DNA of 64,000 nucleotides, taken from an uncultured Candidatus Poseidoniales archaeon (GTDB taxonomy: Archaea; Thermoplasmatota; Poseidoniia; Poseidoniales; Poseidoniaceae). Location: the NCBI GenBank assembly GCA_902625885.1, contig CACODE010000003.1:1-64000 (forward strand), in the 5' to 3' direction. The notes under the pieces were generated by a model. That model did no database searches. It had not been told where the DNA came from and saw nothing but the letters and a program-made list of their open reading frames with translations. Below are positions 48,057 to 57,151 of this stretch, in pieces. Positions within the stretch are counted from its first letter, which is position 1. Every line of letters starts with the position of its first letter. The position numbers and the translations under genes were made by a program.

Positions 48057-48704
48057 TCACAAGGTGTTGAGGTAGCGCAAGTCTTCCAGGAAAAGATCGA
48101 GAATCCAGTCGTTGTCGCCCCACCAGACTCGCTGATATCCAAACCGATCAACGAGGATGGTGCCTGTCTCATGGTTCACCGTGTAATCGTCGGGGTGGTG
48201 CCGTGCGGAGGAATTGTTGGCCGTTTCTTCAATCGTTAGGCCGATACCAAAGTTCACCCAAACATCTTGCAGCGCCTTCATGGAAGGGCTCTCGGAATCG
48301 TTGCTCATCGAAGTCAGGTGAATCCATTCCGAGTTCGTCCCCGTTTTCCACTCGTGCAAGACCGACACGTTATCCCGCCAAGGATCGACCGTGATGGTCA
48401 GGAACGTTGTTTTGTTGAGTTCGTCTTCAGAAAGTTGCGATCTTACCCAGTCCATGTTGTACGTGACAATGGGGCAGATGTCAATGCAGTTGGTGAAAAG
48501 AAACGCAATGGCAAGGGTCGTGTTGGCAGCTTCCTCAGAATACGTCCAAGATTCGCCTTCACTACTCGTCAACGTAAAGTCGTTAACCCGCACGTAATCA
48601 ATTTCTTCTCCATGAGGGGCCCACCGGTCGACCTCTCCGGGAGAAAAACATCCGGCGAGCAGCATCGAAGCGCACATCAACAACGACAGAATTGGGGTTC
48701 TCAT
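48057..48704 (-). CDS. SCO1/SenC-family lipoprotein
   Basis: MLLAGCFSPGE lipobox; FLFTNCIDICPIVT (CxxxCP); TVDPWRDNVSVLHEW. Confidence 0.85.
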   Translation of the reverse strand: MRTPILSLLMCASMLLAGCFSPGEVDRWAPHGEEIDYVRVNDFTLTSSEGESWTYSEEAANTTLAIAFLFTNCIDICPIVTYNMDWVRSQLSEDELNKTTFLTITVDPWRDNVSVLHEWKTGTNSEWIHLTSMSNDSESPSMKALQDVWVNFGIGLTIEETANNSSARHHPDDYTVNHETGTILVDRFGYQRVWWGDNDWILDLFLEDLRYLNTL

Positions 48705-48713
48705 TTCTTCACC

Positions 48714-50492
48714 TCAAAGACGGTAGGGGAGATCGATGTCCAACTGGACAAGATAGAGCCCTGTTGAAATACATGACGCATAGGTGATGCCGTCGTGGTG
48801 CTCAACAGCCCATAAGTACGGCACCCAGCCGAAATTGTAGAAACTGGAATCCAATGCTGTCCCGTCCGCACCGTGCGGAAGGTAGTACGCCACAGTGGAC
48901 TCTTCGTGAACGGCGACCCTGTCGTCGGGATTGGCAGGGTCGACCAGTGTTTCAATGTCAACAATCCACAAACCGGCGTGGTAATGAGAGATGTAGAGAC
49001 GGCCGTCCCAACCGCCGCCGTGGCTCTGATCGGTTTCATCGGTGGTCTCAAAGTACGTGCTGTCGAGGTTGTGCGGGGAAAACAGGAGCCATTCCTCTGC
49101 ATTTTGGTGAGCTTCGCAGTCCTCACCATAGCAATGGTCTTCAGCGTAAGGAATTTCCCAATCTCGAATCAATTTTGGTTTGAACTTGAACTGCCCGTCT
49201 TCCATCACGTAATCGGTCGTGTCGAGCAAGTAGATGATGCCGGTGCCGACGCTCGTGCTCAAGACTTCCACAGCGGCGGTGACCAGGTGAACGGGCTCGT
49301 CAGAATAACCAACGTGGGACAAATCGACCATGGTGGGAAACGGTTCGGCGTAATGGATGTACGAAGCGCGGCCGCCGTTTTCGTTACCGGTCGGTCCGCT
49401 GTCGGGCTGGCCGTCTCCGTCCAAATCAAGGAAATCCATCCAGAGACCGACCTCTGGTGCTCGCCACCTGCACATCAGCGGATTACCAAATCCAGTGCGG
49501 CAGGTCACCGCATGGGTGAGGTAGGTGGATTCTGAATTGACGGGGTGAGGTACATCGGTCACGTCACCGATACGAAGGCCTGCTTCCCAATAACTGCCGT
49601 AAACAAACGTGCGCCCGTACCTCGGATCGTTGGCGTCTTCACCCGGCCAAGTCTGGACCGTCATGTCGTGAATGTAAATCCAACCGCCCATCGTGGTCTC
49701 CCACGAGACTTCGTACTCGCCAACCTTAACGATGGTGTGACCAAGACCTGAGGCGGGCACCCCGGGCAAGTTCCGTGCAGCTGAGCCGATGAGGTTGAGG
49801 TGGGCGATGGTCACACCACCGCAAGCCTCGCCGATGGCATCGTTGCAGTTGTCGTAATCAGGGTTGGCCACGAACATGTACCACTCGCCGTCGATCATGT
49901 GGGTGTAGAGGTTGTGAGGGCCGGTCGGGTGATCGGCGTCGTACCAGGAATCAACCCAGGTCGGGTTGGTTTTGTCCGTGACGTCGATGAGGGTGACCGT
50001 TACTTGAGCAGGGTCGTTCCATTCCCCAACGTTGGGGTCGGCGTTGCCGGGGTCGACAAGTTGGTTCTGCTGGATGATGTATTCTCGCCCGAAAGCTTCC
50101 AGATATTTCACGTCCAAAACCTGGGTGTTGGGGTCGTTGTAAACGCCCGTGACGGTGGTGTTGGTCGGGTCGGTGACGTTCACGATATGCATGTCGTTCC
50201 ACCCGGCAAGGTATGCATAGGTCTCGCCATCGGGTGTGGTGGCCACTTGAACTTCAGCGTTGCCTGTCGTGGTGAGTGGGTTGAAATCCAACAGTTCCAT
50301 GTTGTCCGTGCTAAACATGTGCTGGCTGGCGTTCGAATGGTCGTGATCTCCCCCTTGAATCAACGGGTCATCCGCTTGAAAGGTCACTTGTTCTTGGACG
50401 GAGGATTGGATGTCGTCGCCAAGGACGAGAACCAGCGCTGAGGTAAGAAAAAGCACCGTAAAGATTGCAAGAAGCAGTTCTTTTCCGCCCAT
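48714..50492 (-). CDS. N-terminally anchored LVIVD-type beta-propeller protein (copy 2)
   Basis: AYLAGWNDMHIVNVTDPTNTTVTGVYNDP, VTLIDVTDKTNPTWVDSW, YGSYWEAGLRIGDVTD, LYISHYHAGLWIVDIETL. Confidence 0.8.
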   Translation of the reverse strand: MGGKELLLAIFTVLFLTSALVLVLGDDIQSSVQEQVTFQADDPLIQGGDHDHSNASQHMFSTDNMELLDFNPLTTTGNAEVQVATTPDGETYAYLAGWNDMHIVNVTDPTNTTVTGVYNDPNTQVLDVKYLEAFGREYIIQQNQLVDPGNADPNVGEWNDPAQVTVTLIDVTDKTNPTWVDSWYDADHPTGPHNLYTHMIDGEWYMFVANPDYDNCNDAIGEACGGVTIAHLNLIGSAARNLPGVPASGLGHTIVKVGEYEVSWETTMGGWIYIHDMTVQTWPGEDANDPRYGRTFVYGSYWEAGLRIGDVTDVPHPVNSESTYLTHAVTCRTGFGNPLMCRWRAPEVGLWMDFLDLDGDGQPDSGPTGNENGGRASYIHYAEPFPTMVDLSHVGYSDEPVHLVTAAVEVLSTSVGTGIIYLLDTTDYVMEDGQFKFKPKLIRDWEIPYAEDHCYGEDCEAHQNAEEWLLFSPHNLDSTYFETTDETDQSHGGGWDGRLYISHYHAGLWIVDIETLVDPANPDDRVAVHEESTVAYYLPHGADGTALDSSFYNFGWVPYLWAVEHHDGITYASCISTGLYLVQLDIDLPYRL

Positions 50493-50549
50493 AGACGCCT
50501 CAACCCACCAGTCCGTTTGGTCTTTATGATTTGGTGCTTCCGCTCAATC

Positions 50550-51194
50550 ATGGCAGCGCAACGGACCATCGCCGTCATCGCTGCCCTGTTGATGGTGACG
50601 GTTTTGCTACCGGCGTCGGGCGCCCATGAACAAAAAACACTGACCGTTATCATGACTGGAGATGGTGTTGTTTCTGGAAACATCACCGACTCAGCCTTCG
50701 TCCAAGGCAACGCCCTTTGGTTCCGCATGGAAGACAGTTCCGATAACGCCAGCATGGTGGTTCGATTTGACAGCAACATGGACGGGTCGTTCAACGCCTC
50801 GGAAGACAACATGTCAACCGAACTCGTGAACGAATGCGCCCTCGATGAGAACGGCTCGCTGGTGGATGAGGATTGTGCCGTCTCGTGGACCTACGCTTTT
50901 GACATGAATGCAGAAATTGGAACCTATCTCTTTTGGGTTGACCGAACGCAGAACGGCACCGAAACCACATGGAACCACTCCATCATCGTTCACGAAGACA
51001 TCCACGAAGAGGACGGTCCATCACCCGGAGATTGCTTCGGCGCAGGATGTCCAGAGGAAGAAACGGAAGACGACGAGTCTGCTTCATCGGTGTTGAGCGG
51101 TGTTGACCGGACGTACGTGCTGGTGTTGGGTGCGGTTTCGCTCATTGGCATGGCGGCCATGCTGAACTCGATTAGCAAAGAAAAACAGCGCTAG
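50550..51194 (+). CDS. Cupredoxin-like membrane-anchored protein with EF-hand-type loop (copy 2)
   Basis: Signal peptide; KTLTVIMTGDGVVSGNITDSAFVQGNALWFRMED; loop DSNMDGSFNASE; HSIIVHEDIHEEDGPSP; C-terminal TM. Confidence 0.65.
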   Translation: MAAQRTIAVIAALLMVTVLLPASGAHEQKTLTVIMTGDGVVSGNITDSAFVQGNALWFRMEDSSDNASMVVRFDSNMDGSFNASEDNMSTELVNECALDENGSLVDEDCAVSWTYAFDMNAEIGTYLFWVDRTQNGTETTWNHSIIVHEDIHEEDGPSPGDCFGAGCPEEETEDDESASSVLSGVDRTYVLVLGAVSLIGMAAMLNSISKEKQR

Positions 51195-51422
51195 ACGCTC
51201 AAAGCACTCCTTCATGAGAAACGGTCTATCCTTCGATGAGGGGGCAACGGATGTCATTGATGCACTCAATGTAGTGGTTAGCAAACAACGGTTTCCTTGC
51301 CCTGAGGATTTTGCCTTTGTTCTTTTTTTTCATGTTCTCATGTTTTTCTTGGTTCTGGTCCCTCATCAAAGAATCGGTGCAACCGAGGGCAGAACTTGAG
51401 AAGGTGGACCGCCACGGGCGGT

Positions 51423-53189
51423 ATGATGAGGGACCGATTTCTCCAGGCTCTGTTCCTTGTGTGCATCATGGTCTTGATGCCCATCTCAGGGTGTTTTGGA
51501 GAACAAAATAAAACGGGTCCGGCTTCGGAAGGGGATGTTGTCGTTACGCCGATGGTGTGGACCGGTGGTGTGTTCCAGGGCGTCACCATCGAAGCAGAAA
51601 CCGACTTGTCGGCCTTCGTGCCCTATCTGGTTCAAAACGAGGAGGAAGGTTTTATTCAGAATTCCACCGTTGTTGACATAAAAGCAGGCGAATCCGTTCT
51701 GTTGTCCGTTTTGGCCCCACCAAGAACCGATACAGCGCTTATCATGATCGGGGATTACGGGCGCGAAAACTGGCCGATTCGAACCTTGGAAGAGTCGTGG
51801 CGAACCTGGTACCAACGTGATGGCTATGATAGTGGAGACAACGATGGTATTGTTCGAATTCAGGGCAGCAATGGCTCCATCGATGCGGTGCAGCCTGCCA
51901 ACGAAAGCGGTGGCCCTGTTATCGCTCTTCGTATACCGGTTGAGCGCCCAATGGCAGCCGCCTACGGCGAGGCAGACGGTGGGAGACATTCTACCGGCCT
52001 GGTCGACGGTCTCAACGTGTTCAATTACATCAACCACATGTCGGACGAAACTCCTGATTTGACCGACGCAGCGGACGGTGCCGTTGGTTATCTTGACCGG
52101 TGGGCTGGTCAAGGCAACGCTGCTTACGAGGATGCTGCGCAATACCTCATCGGCAATTTGGAGAGTTTTGGATTGGAGGTCATCACCCAACGCTTCACGT
52201 ACGATTCCCTCATGACGGGAGCACAAAATCCAGAGGCGTACAACATCTGTGGCTACCGTTTCGGTGAAGTGGACCCTAACAAATGGATGGTATTCGGAGC
52301 GCATTTTGACATCGCTCCGCCGGTCAACGGGGGCATGCTTGACCCGCACATCTTCGGCCGCACGTACGGCACGAGGGTGGGTGCCTACGACAACACGGCA
52401 GGTACAGCCATGGTGTTGACCGTCGCCGAGGCCATGGCCAACTTCAACACGCGAAACACGATGGTTTTCTGTCTGTGGTCCGGTGAAGAGGGTGGCAAGC
52501 GCGGAAGCGATTTCTGGACGGATTACTGGGTGAAGGAAGACAATCCTGATGTTGAGGTTACGAACTATGTCAATCTGGACATGGCCGGCGTAAATTGGCC
52601 AGGTGGTGGAGGAGCGCCTTGCGGTGGAAATCACGGTGGTGGTGACGGAGGATGCGATCCTCAACCCGCTGTGGACCCTGATGGTTATCCAAAGGATGAG
52701 GAAGTGTGGCCGATGCGTGTGTACATTGGACCGAGCCTCGACCACGACGTGATGAACCAGCCGGGTATGGTCGGGTTGGCCATGTGGATCGGTTCAGACG
52801 CCATCGGTGTGGAAGAGCAGATGTCGATGTTGATAGGAACCGATTTGCCCGCAGACACGTGGAAGGTTGACGACTGGATGAACAAAGACCGGCCGGAAAT
52901 CATCGTCTACGAAGACACGACGGCAAGGTCAGACCACGCAACGTTCCAGGACAATCTCGGAACCGTGACGATGGGTTTTGGTGGGCTTGTCGACGGGTAT
53001 TGGTGTTACCACCAAACCTGCGATACGGTCGACGAAATGCTTGACTGGATGGACACGACCGGAAAAGACTACGGCGAAGAACGAAGCGGAAAGAGCAACC
53101 TCGTCGACGCTTTGGACACCATCACGTGGTGGGCAACCTACTCGTTCTTCCACTTGGATGAAAATCCGGTGCGAAACGCCTACTTGTGA
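51423..53189 (+). CDS. M28-family metallopeptidase lipoprotein
   Basis: MPISGCFGE lipobox; VFGAHFDIAP, GAYDNTAGTAMVL, CLWSGEEGGKRGSDF, NLDMAGVNW. Confidence 0.87.
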   Translation: MMRDRFLQALFLVCIMVLMPISGCFGEQNKTGPASEGDVVVTPMVWTGGVFQGVTIEAETDLSAFVPYLVQNEEEGFIQNSTVVDIKAGESVLLSVLAPPRTDTALIMIGDYGRENWPIRTLEESWRTWYQRDGYDSGDNDGIVRIQGSNGSIDAVQPANESGGPVIALRIPVERPMAAAYGEADGGRHSTGLVDGLNVFNYINHMSDETPDLTDAADGAVGYLDRWAGQGNAAYEDAAQYLIGNLESFGLEVITQRFTYDSLMTGAQNPEAYNICGYRFGEVDPNKWMVFGAHFDIAPPVNGGMLDPHIFGRTYGTRVGAYDNTAGTAMVLTVAEAMANFNTRNTMVFCLWSGEEGGKRGSDFWTDYWVKEDNPDVEVTNYVNLDMAGVNWPGGGGAPCGGNHGGGDGGCDPQPAVDPDGYPKDEEVWPMRVYIGPSLDHDVMNQPGMVGLAMWIGSDAIGVEEQMSMLIGTDLPADTWKVDDWMNKDRPEIIVYEDTTARSDHATFQDNLGTVTMGFGGLVDGYWCYHQTCDTVDEMLDWMDTTGKDYGEERSGKSNLVDALDTITWWATYSFFHLDENPVRNAYL

Positions 53190-53266
53190 TGATTACGGTC
53201 AACACCTTGCAAACAGAAGCTTGTCTTTTGCGTTAAATTGTTAGGAAAGACGGGGGTGCGAAGGTC

Positions 53267-54226
53267 ATGCAGCCCGTTGCAAAGGCATTGCTTGGGTGTC
53301 TTCTCCTGCTGATGTTGCCGCTTGCCGGTTGCACGGCAGCGCCAGTGAAGGAATCGGTCAACGATGCTGAAACACTCGTTGAGATTGAAGACCCATGCAT
53401 GCTGGCCACACAATCCTCACTGCAATCGCTGGTGAGTATTCAGGTCGACGGAGAGGACCGGTTCTTCCGCCTGTCTGTCCCCAGCTCGACACCAGGGACA
53501 AAACTGCCAATCGTCCTCGCTTTCCACGGTGGGGGAGATGCTGAAGAGGATTTTCCGCAACAAAACCAGTTCGATCAACTCGGTGAAACTGAGAAATTCA
53601 TCATGGTCTACGTCATTGCAGACAGCGATCGAACCGCTGCAGAAGGCGATTGGTACCTCAACTCTGCAGCCACGTCCCGTGAAGACAACGACTTTTCAGA
53701 ACAGATTGTTGATGATTTGGCGCAGGTGTTCTGCATCGACGAGGACCGACTGTACGCCACGGGCTATTCTCTTGGGTCCATGTTCACCTACGAAATCGCT
53801 TGTCAGTTAAATCAGCGATTTGCGGCCGTTGCTTCCTTTGCAGGAACCATGCCGGTCAGTCCAGAATCGTGTGATTTGCTCGGAAGAATGGCCGTTCTGC
53901 ATATCCACGGGAAATTGGATTACATCATCGATTACGACGAGGACTGGGACTGGAAAGACGGAGAACACGAAGGGGTTGGTACGATGAGTAACATCCCGGG
54001 GATGATCGACTACTGGGCGGACAAATCAAACTGCCAAAACGAAAACACGCACTCGCACCTGTTTGGAGGAGACGATGTTGAGCACATCGTTCACACCGAC
54101 TGCGCCGGCGATGTTCGCATTGAACACTACGGAATGGAAGCCCAAGAGCACACCTGGCCAAACCAGGTTGACGGCACCGACACGTACGAATTGATTTGGA
54201 ATTTCTTAAGCGATTTCACCAATTGA
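53267..54226 (+). CDS. PHB-depolymerase/LpqC-like alpha/beta hydrolase lipoprotein (third family member)
   Basis: LPLAGCTAAP lipobox; IVLAFHGGGDAEEDF; YATGYSLGSMFTYEIAC; HIHGKLDYIIDY. Confidence 0.83.
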   Translation: MQPVAKALLGCLLLLMLPLAGCTAAPVKESVNDAETLVEIEDPCMLATQSSLQSLVSIQVDGEDRFFRLSVPSSTPGTKLPIVLAFHGGGDAEEDFPQQNQFDQLGETEKFIMVYVIADSDRTAAEGDWYLNSAATSREDNDFSEQIVDDLAQVFCIDEDRLYATGYSLGSMFTYEIACQLNQRFAAVASFAGTMPVSPESCDLLGRMAVLHIHGKLDYIIDYDEDWDWKDGEHEGVGTMSNIPGMIDYWADKSNCQNENTHSHLFGGDDVEHIVHTDCAGDVRIEHYGMEAQEHTWPNQVDGTDTYELIWNFLSDFTN

Positions 54227-54244
54227 TTCCAGACTGCAGGGCCT

Positions 54245-55057
54245 TCAGCGAACAAGGTTGGATATGGTCTCAGCGATAGTGTGCAAAACACCCATGGGGC
54301 TCCATACGTTGGAAAACCACAAGAAGACCGGAACAGCGAAAATCAAGAGAACAAGGTAGAAGGCACGCTCGCTCCAGTCTTTAATCTTCAGACCGTCAAG
54401 CGGTCCGAAAGGCAACATGTTGAACAGTCCAAGAATCAGGTTGGCTTGCAACCAGAAAACACCCGCATGGATGAGGATGGCTTGCCAAACCAAACTGCCG
54501 TTGGCAATGTAATCTGAAGCGGTGATCCTGCCCGCCGTGGCGACCCCGTCAAAAGCCCCTGAAAGGCCGAGGACCAGCCCCCAAACAGGAATGCCGATGA
54601 GGAACAACCCGAGATTGGTTAACGGCCCTGCGACGGCGATGTGGCCGTTTTGTCGACGAGTGACGACACCAGCCACCATGACGGCCCCGGGTGCCATGAA
54701 CACGAAACCAAGGAGAAGGGAAATGATGACACCGAATTGCAGACCTTTTGGGTCGGCTCGAAATTCTGCCCAACAACCGTTTTTCTTCGCCACCAGCTTG
54801 TGACCGATTTCATGCACGAGAAACGCCGGGCCAACCGCAATGAACATCACCGGCATGGAGAGAAGGAGAAGGACCAACCACGTTGAAAAACCGTATTCGT
54901 TGATTCCAGAGATGCCATAGACGGACATAAATCCGAGAGCGAGGGTAAAAGCGGCCATGGCAAGTGCAAGATGGTTTTTCTCGGTCTTGCTAAAGTGCCA
55001 CAGACGACCCGTGTGATGTTTTGGTTTCTCCCAAGTTGACTGGTTGAGAAATTGCAT
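54245..55057 (-). CDS. M50-type site-2-protease-family membrane metalloprotease
   Basis: FLVHEIGHKLVAKKNG (HExxH), NLILGLFNMLPFGPLDGLKI (NxxPxxPLDG). Confidence 0.87.
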   Translation of the reverse strand: MQFLNQSTWEKPKHHTGRLWHFSKTEKNHLALAMAAFTLALGFMSVYGISGINEYGFSTWLVLLLLSMPVMFIAVGPAFLVHEIGHKLVAKKNGCWAEFRADPKGLQFGVIISLLLGFVFMAPGAVMVAGVVTRRQNGHIAVAGPLTNLGLFLIGIPVWGLVLGLSGAFDGVATAGRITASDYIANGSLVWQAILIHAGVFWLQANLILGLFNMLPFGPLDGLKIKDWSERAFYLVLLIFAVPVFLWFSNVWSPMGVLHTIAETISNLVR

Positions 55058-55315
55058 CAAGGCGTTGCCAAAAGACCCGTTCGTTTCAAAATGAAGCGTT
55101 CCACGGTCGTCAACCCGTTGATGTACCCGGTGTATCCGTGGCTGACCGCGCGTGTTTCGAAAGGGGTCGTCATCAAGAATGTCGGCGCGCGAATCCCTTG
55201 CCCCCATGGATGGCCTTCTTTCCCTCGTATGATTTGAAGGCTCGTGTGCAAGGTTTCATTTCGTAGACGGGTGAGGAGGGTTTGAACGCCGCAACTTGGC
55301 CGTAGGTGATGGAGA

Positions 55316-55828
55316 ATGGGTGATAAAGAGAGGCAAGAACGGGATGATGTCTTGTTCCTCTTTGATTCAGGACTGTCTCCTGAGCAAATCGCCACGATAA
55401 AACAGATATCGGTCGCTGATGTTGAGGACGTTGTTCAGCTTCGGAAAAACGCCGTCCGAAAGGAAAAACAACAGAACATCATACAGGATATCAGCAACAA
55501 CAACCCTTGGAAAGACGGTGTGCCAGGTATTGACGTTGTGCGAGAGGTCGTTGAATCCGTGCCGCCTGGAACGGTTGATATGGACACTTACGGGGCACGG
55601 ACCGTTCCTTCAAGGCCGATCAAGAAAACAGACCGAAGCGATCGTGTGGGTGAAGACACCGTGCTCACGGACCGCGTGCAAGCCGCTGCAGAAACATCGA
55701 ACATGGACGAAGAAGCGGCAAAAATCTTCGAGGACATTGAATTTGAACGGCGTCAAAAGGAAAGGAAAGTGTTGGAAGGCGCCATGAAAGACATCAAGGA
55801 CATGGTGGATGACGATTTGGAATTCTGA
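55316..55828 (+). CDS. Hypothetical protein with N-terminal HTH-like helices and acidic C-terminus
   Basis: 170-aa ORF; LSPEQIATIKQISVADVEDVVQLRK. Confidence 0.6.
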   Translation: MGDKERQERDDVLFLFDSGLSPEQIATIKQISVADVEDVVQLRKNAVRKEKQQNIIQDISNNNPWKDGVPGIDVVREVVESVPPGTVDMDTYGARTVPSRPIKKTDRSDRVGEDTVLTDRVQAAAETSNMDEEAAKIFEDIEFERRQKERKVLEGAMKDIKDMVDDDLEF

Positions 55829-55857
55829 CAGTTTCCCGTCCTCTTGCGATGTCCCGT

Positions 55858-56370
55858 CTACCAAAAGCCACCAAGGGCGTTATCCTCAATGATTTGTTTT
55901 TCATAATCGGTTTTGCCGAAACCCTCCGGAACGCCCCATTTTTTCAAATAAAATTCAATGGGAACGGCGCCGTTTCCCCTATCTACGCCGTAATTCTGAT
56001 CGTAAACCCCCTCCACGACTGGTGCAGGACCGTCGTACGTCAAGTACCAATCCTCGGGTACATGCGGGCCGGTATCGGTTCCATCGGGGCCCGCCCAATT
56101 GTCACCTGAACGGGTATGTGTTGCTTCGTTCCCCAACTCTCCGTTCATCCCAATGTTTTGTGAAATGAATTGATAAGCGACAACATTGGCAACGAGAAGA
56201 AGGATGGCAATACCGATTGTTGCGCCAATTCGAACGGTCATATCGGCGCTCAATTCTGGCGTTAAGAACGCGAAAATCACGAAGGTGGTGGTGACCCAAC
56301 CGAAACCGAGGTACACCGGTAGAATTTTGAGAATTTGTTCGTTGTTACTACCCTCACCAGCATCGTTCAT
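55858..56370 (-). CDS. Two-TM hypothetical protein downstream of the A2/B2 module
   Basis: MNDAGEGSNNEQILKILPVYLGFGWVTTTFVIFAFL...; ORF 55858..56550 trimmed to the internal Met. Confidence 0.6.
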   Translation of the reverse strand: MNDAGEGSNNEQILKILPVYLGFGWVTTTFVIFAFLTPELSADMTVRIGATIGIAILLLVANVVAYQFISQNIGMNGELGNEATHTRSGDNWAGPDGTDTGPHVPEDWYLTYDGPAPVVEGVYDQNYGVDRGNGAVPIEFYLKKWGVPEGFGKTDYEKQIIEDNALGGFW

Positions 56371-56458
56371 GAAACCTGTGAATCGTTTCCAGCATATCGT
56401 TTTTTTTCCGGAACAAGACACTTCGCAACAGGCCTGCGAAGGTGATGAAAGGTGATGT

Positions 56459-57148
56459 TCACTCAACGAGTGAAAGACTCGCCTTGAACATGGTGACCGT
56501 GACGTCAACGGTAATTTCCTCATCTGTATCAAGGCCAATCGGGTCGGCAAAACCGAGTGGGGTATTCACGTCAAGTTCGAGGTCGACAGAGAGGACACCA
56601 ACCCCCCAGCCCGTTTCGGTCCAGGGTTCCAAAGCTTGGAATTCGTTAACCGCTGAAATGACGGTGGATTGTCCATCAAAATTTGGGTAGACCCGCAAAT
56701 GGAGCTCGATCGGCACGCAACTGCTGTCCTGGCCTGAGAGGTTGCTTGCTGGGTCATTCCATTGCGCCGTCAAGTCGTTTTCAATGATGTCGCCGGCAAT
56801 GGAATCGCACTGCACGGAAACACCTCCGTCTTCTTCAGATGTGATGGTGACATCAATGGAGCCGATGGTGTAGCCTTCAGGAACATCGATTTCCGACAGT
56901 TCAAACAGGACGTTCCTTGTTTCATCGTCTTGCAGTGTCTCGACGGTTTGCAAGGATTGATTTTGAATCTCAAAAGTGATGTTCCATTCCGGTGTGTTTG
57001 ATGTGAATTCCGCTGTTGTCCTGAGGTCGCCAACAAAATCACCGACGGTCGTCACCAACAACAGCAAGGTCAGGGTGTAAGCCCCCAGCGTCGGAATACG
57101 GGATTCTTTGGTCATCAACACGTTTCGAATGGTCTGTTCTTCGCTCAT
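56459..57148 (-). CDS. Single-TM protein with beta-rich ectodomain (module protein 'B2')
   Basis: 229 aa; homologous by eye to 38035..38730. Confidence 0.75.
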   Translation of the reverse strand: MSEEQTIRNVLMTKESRIPTLGAYTLTLLLLVTTVGDFVGDLRTTAEFTSNTPEWNITFEIQNQSLQTVETLQDDETRNVLFELSEIDVPEGYTIGSIDVTITSEEDGGVSVQCDSIAGDIIENDLTAQWNDPASNLSGQDSSCVPIELHLRVYPNFDGQSTVISAVNEFQALEPWTETGWGVGVLSVDLELDVNTPLGFADPIGLDTDEEITVDVTVTMFKASLSLVE

Positions 57149-57151
57149 GAT

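Noticed and set aside
51486-52745. 419-aa minus-strand ORF
   Set aside because: Antisense of the M28 peptidase, whose motifs are unambiguous
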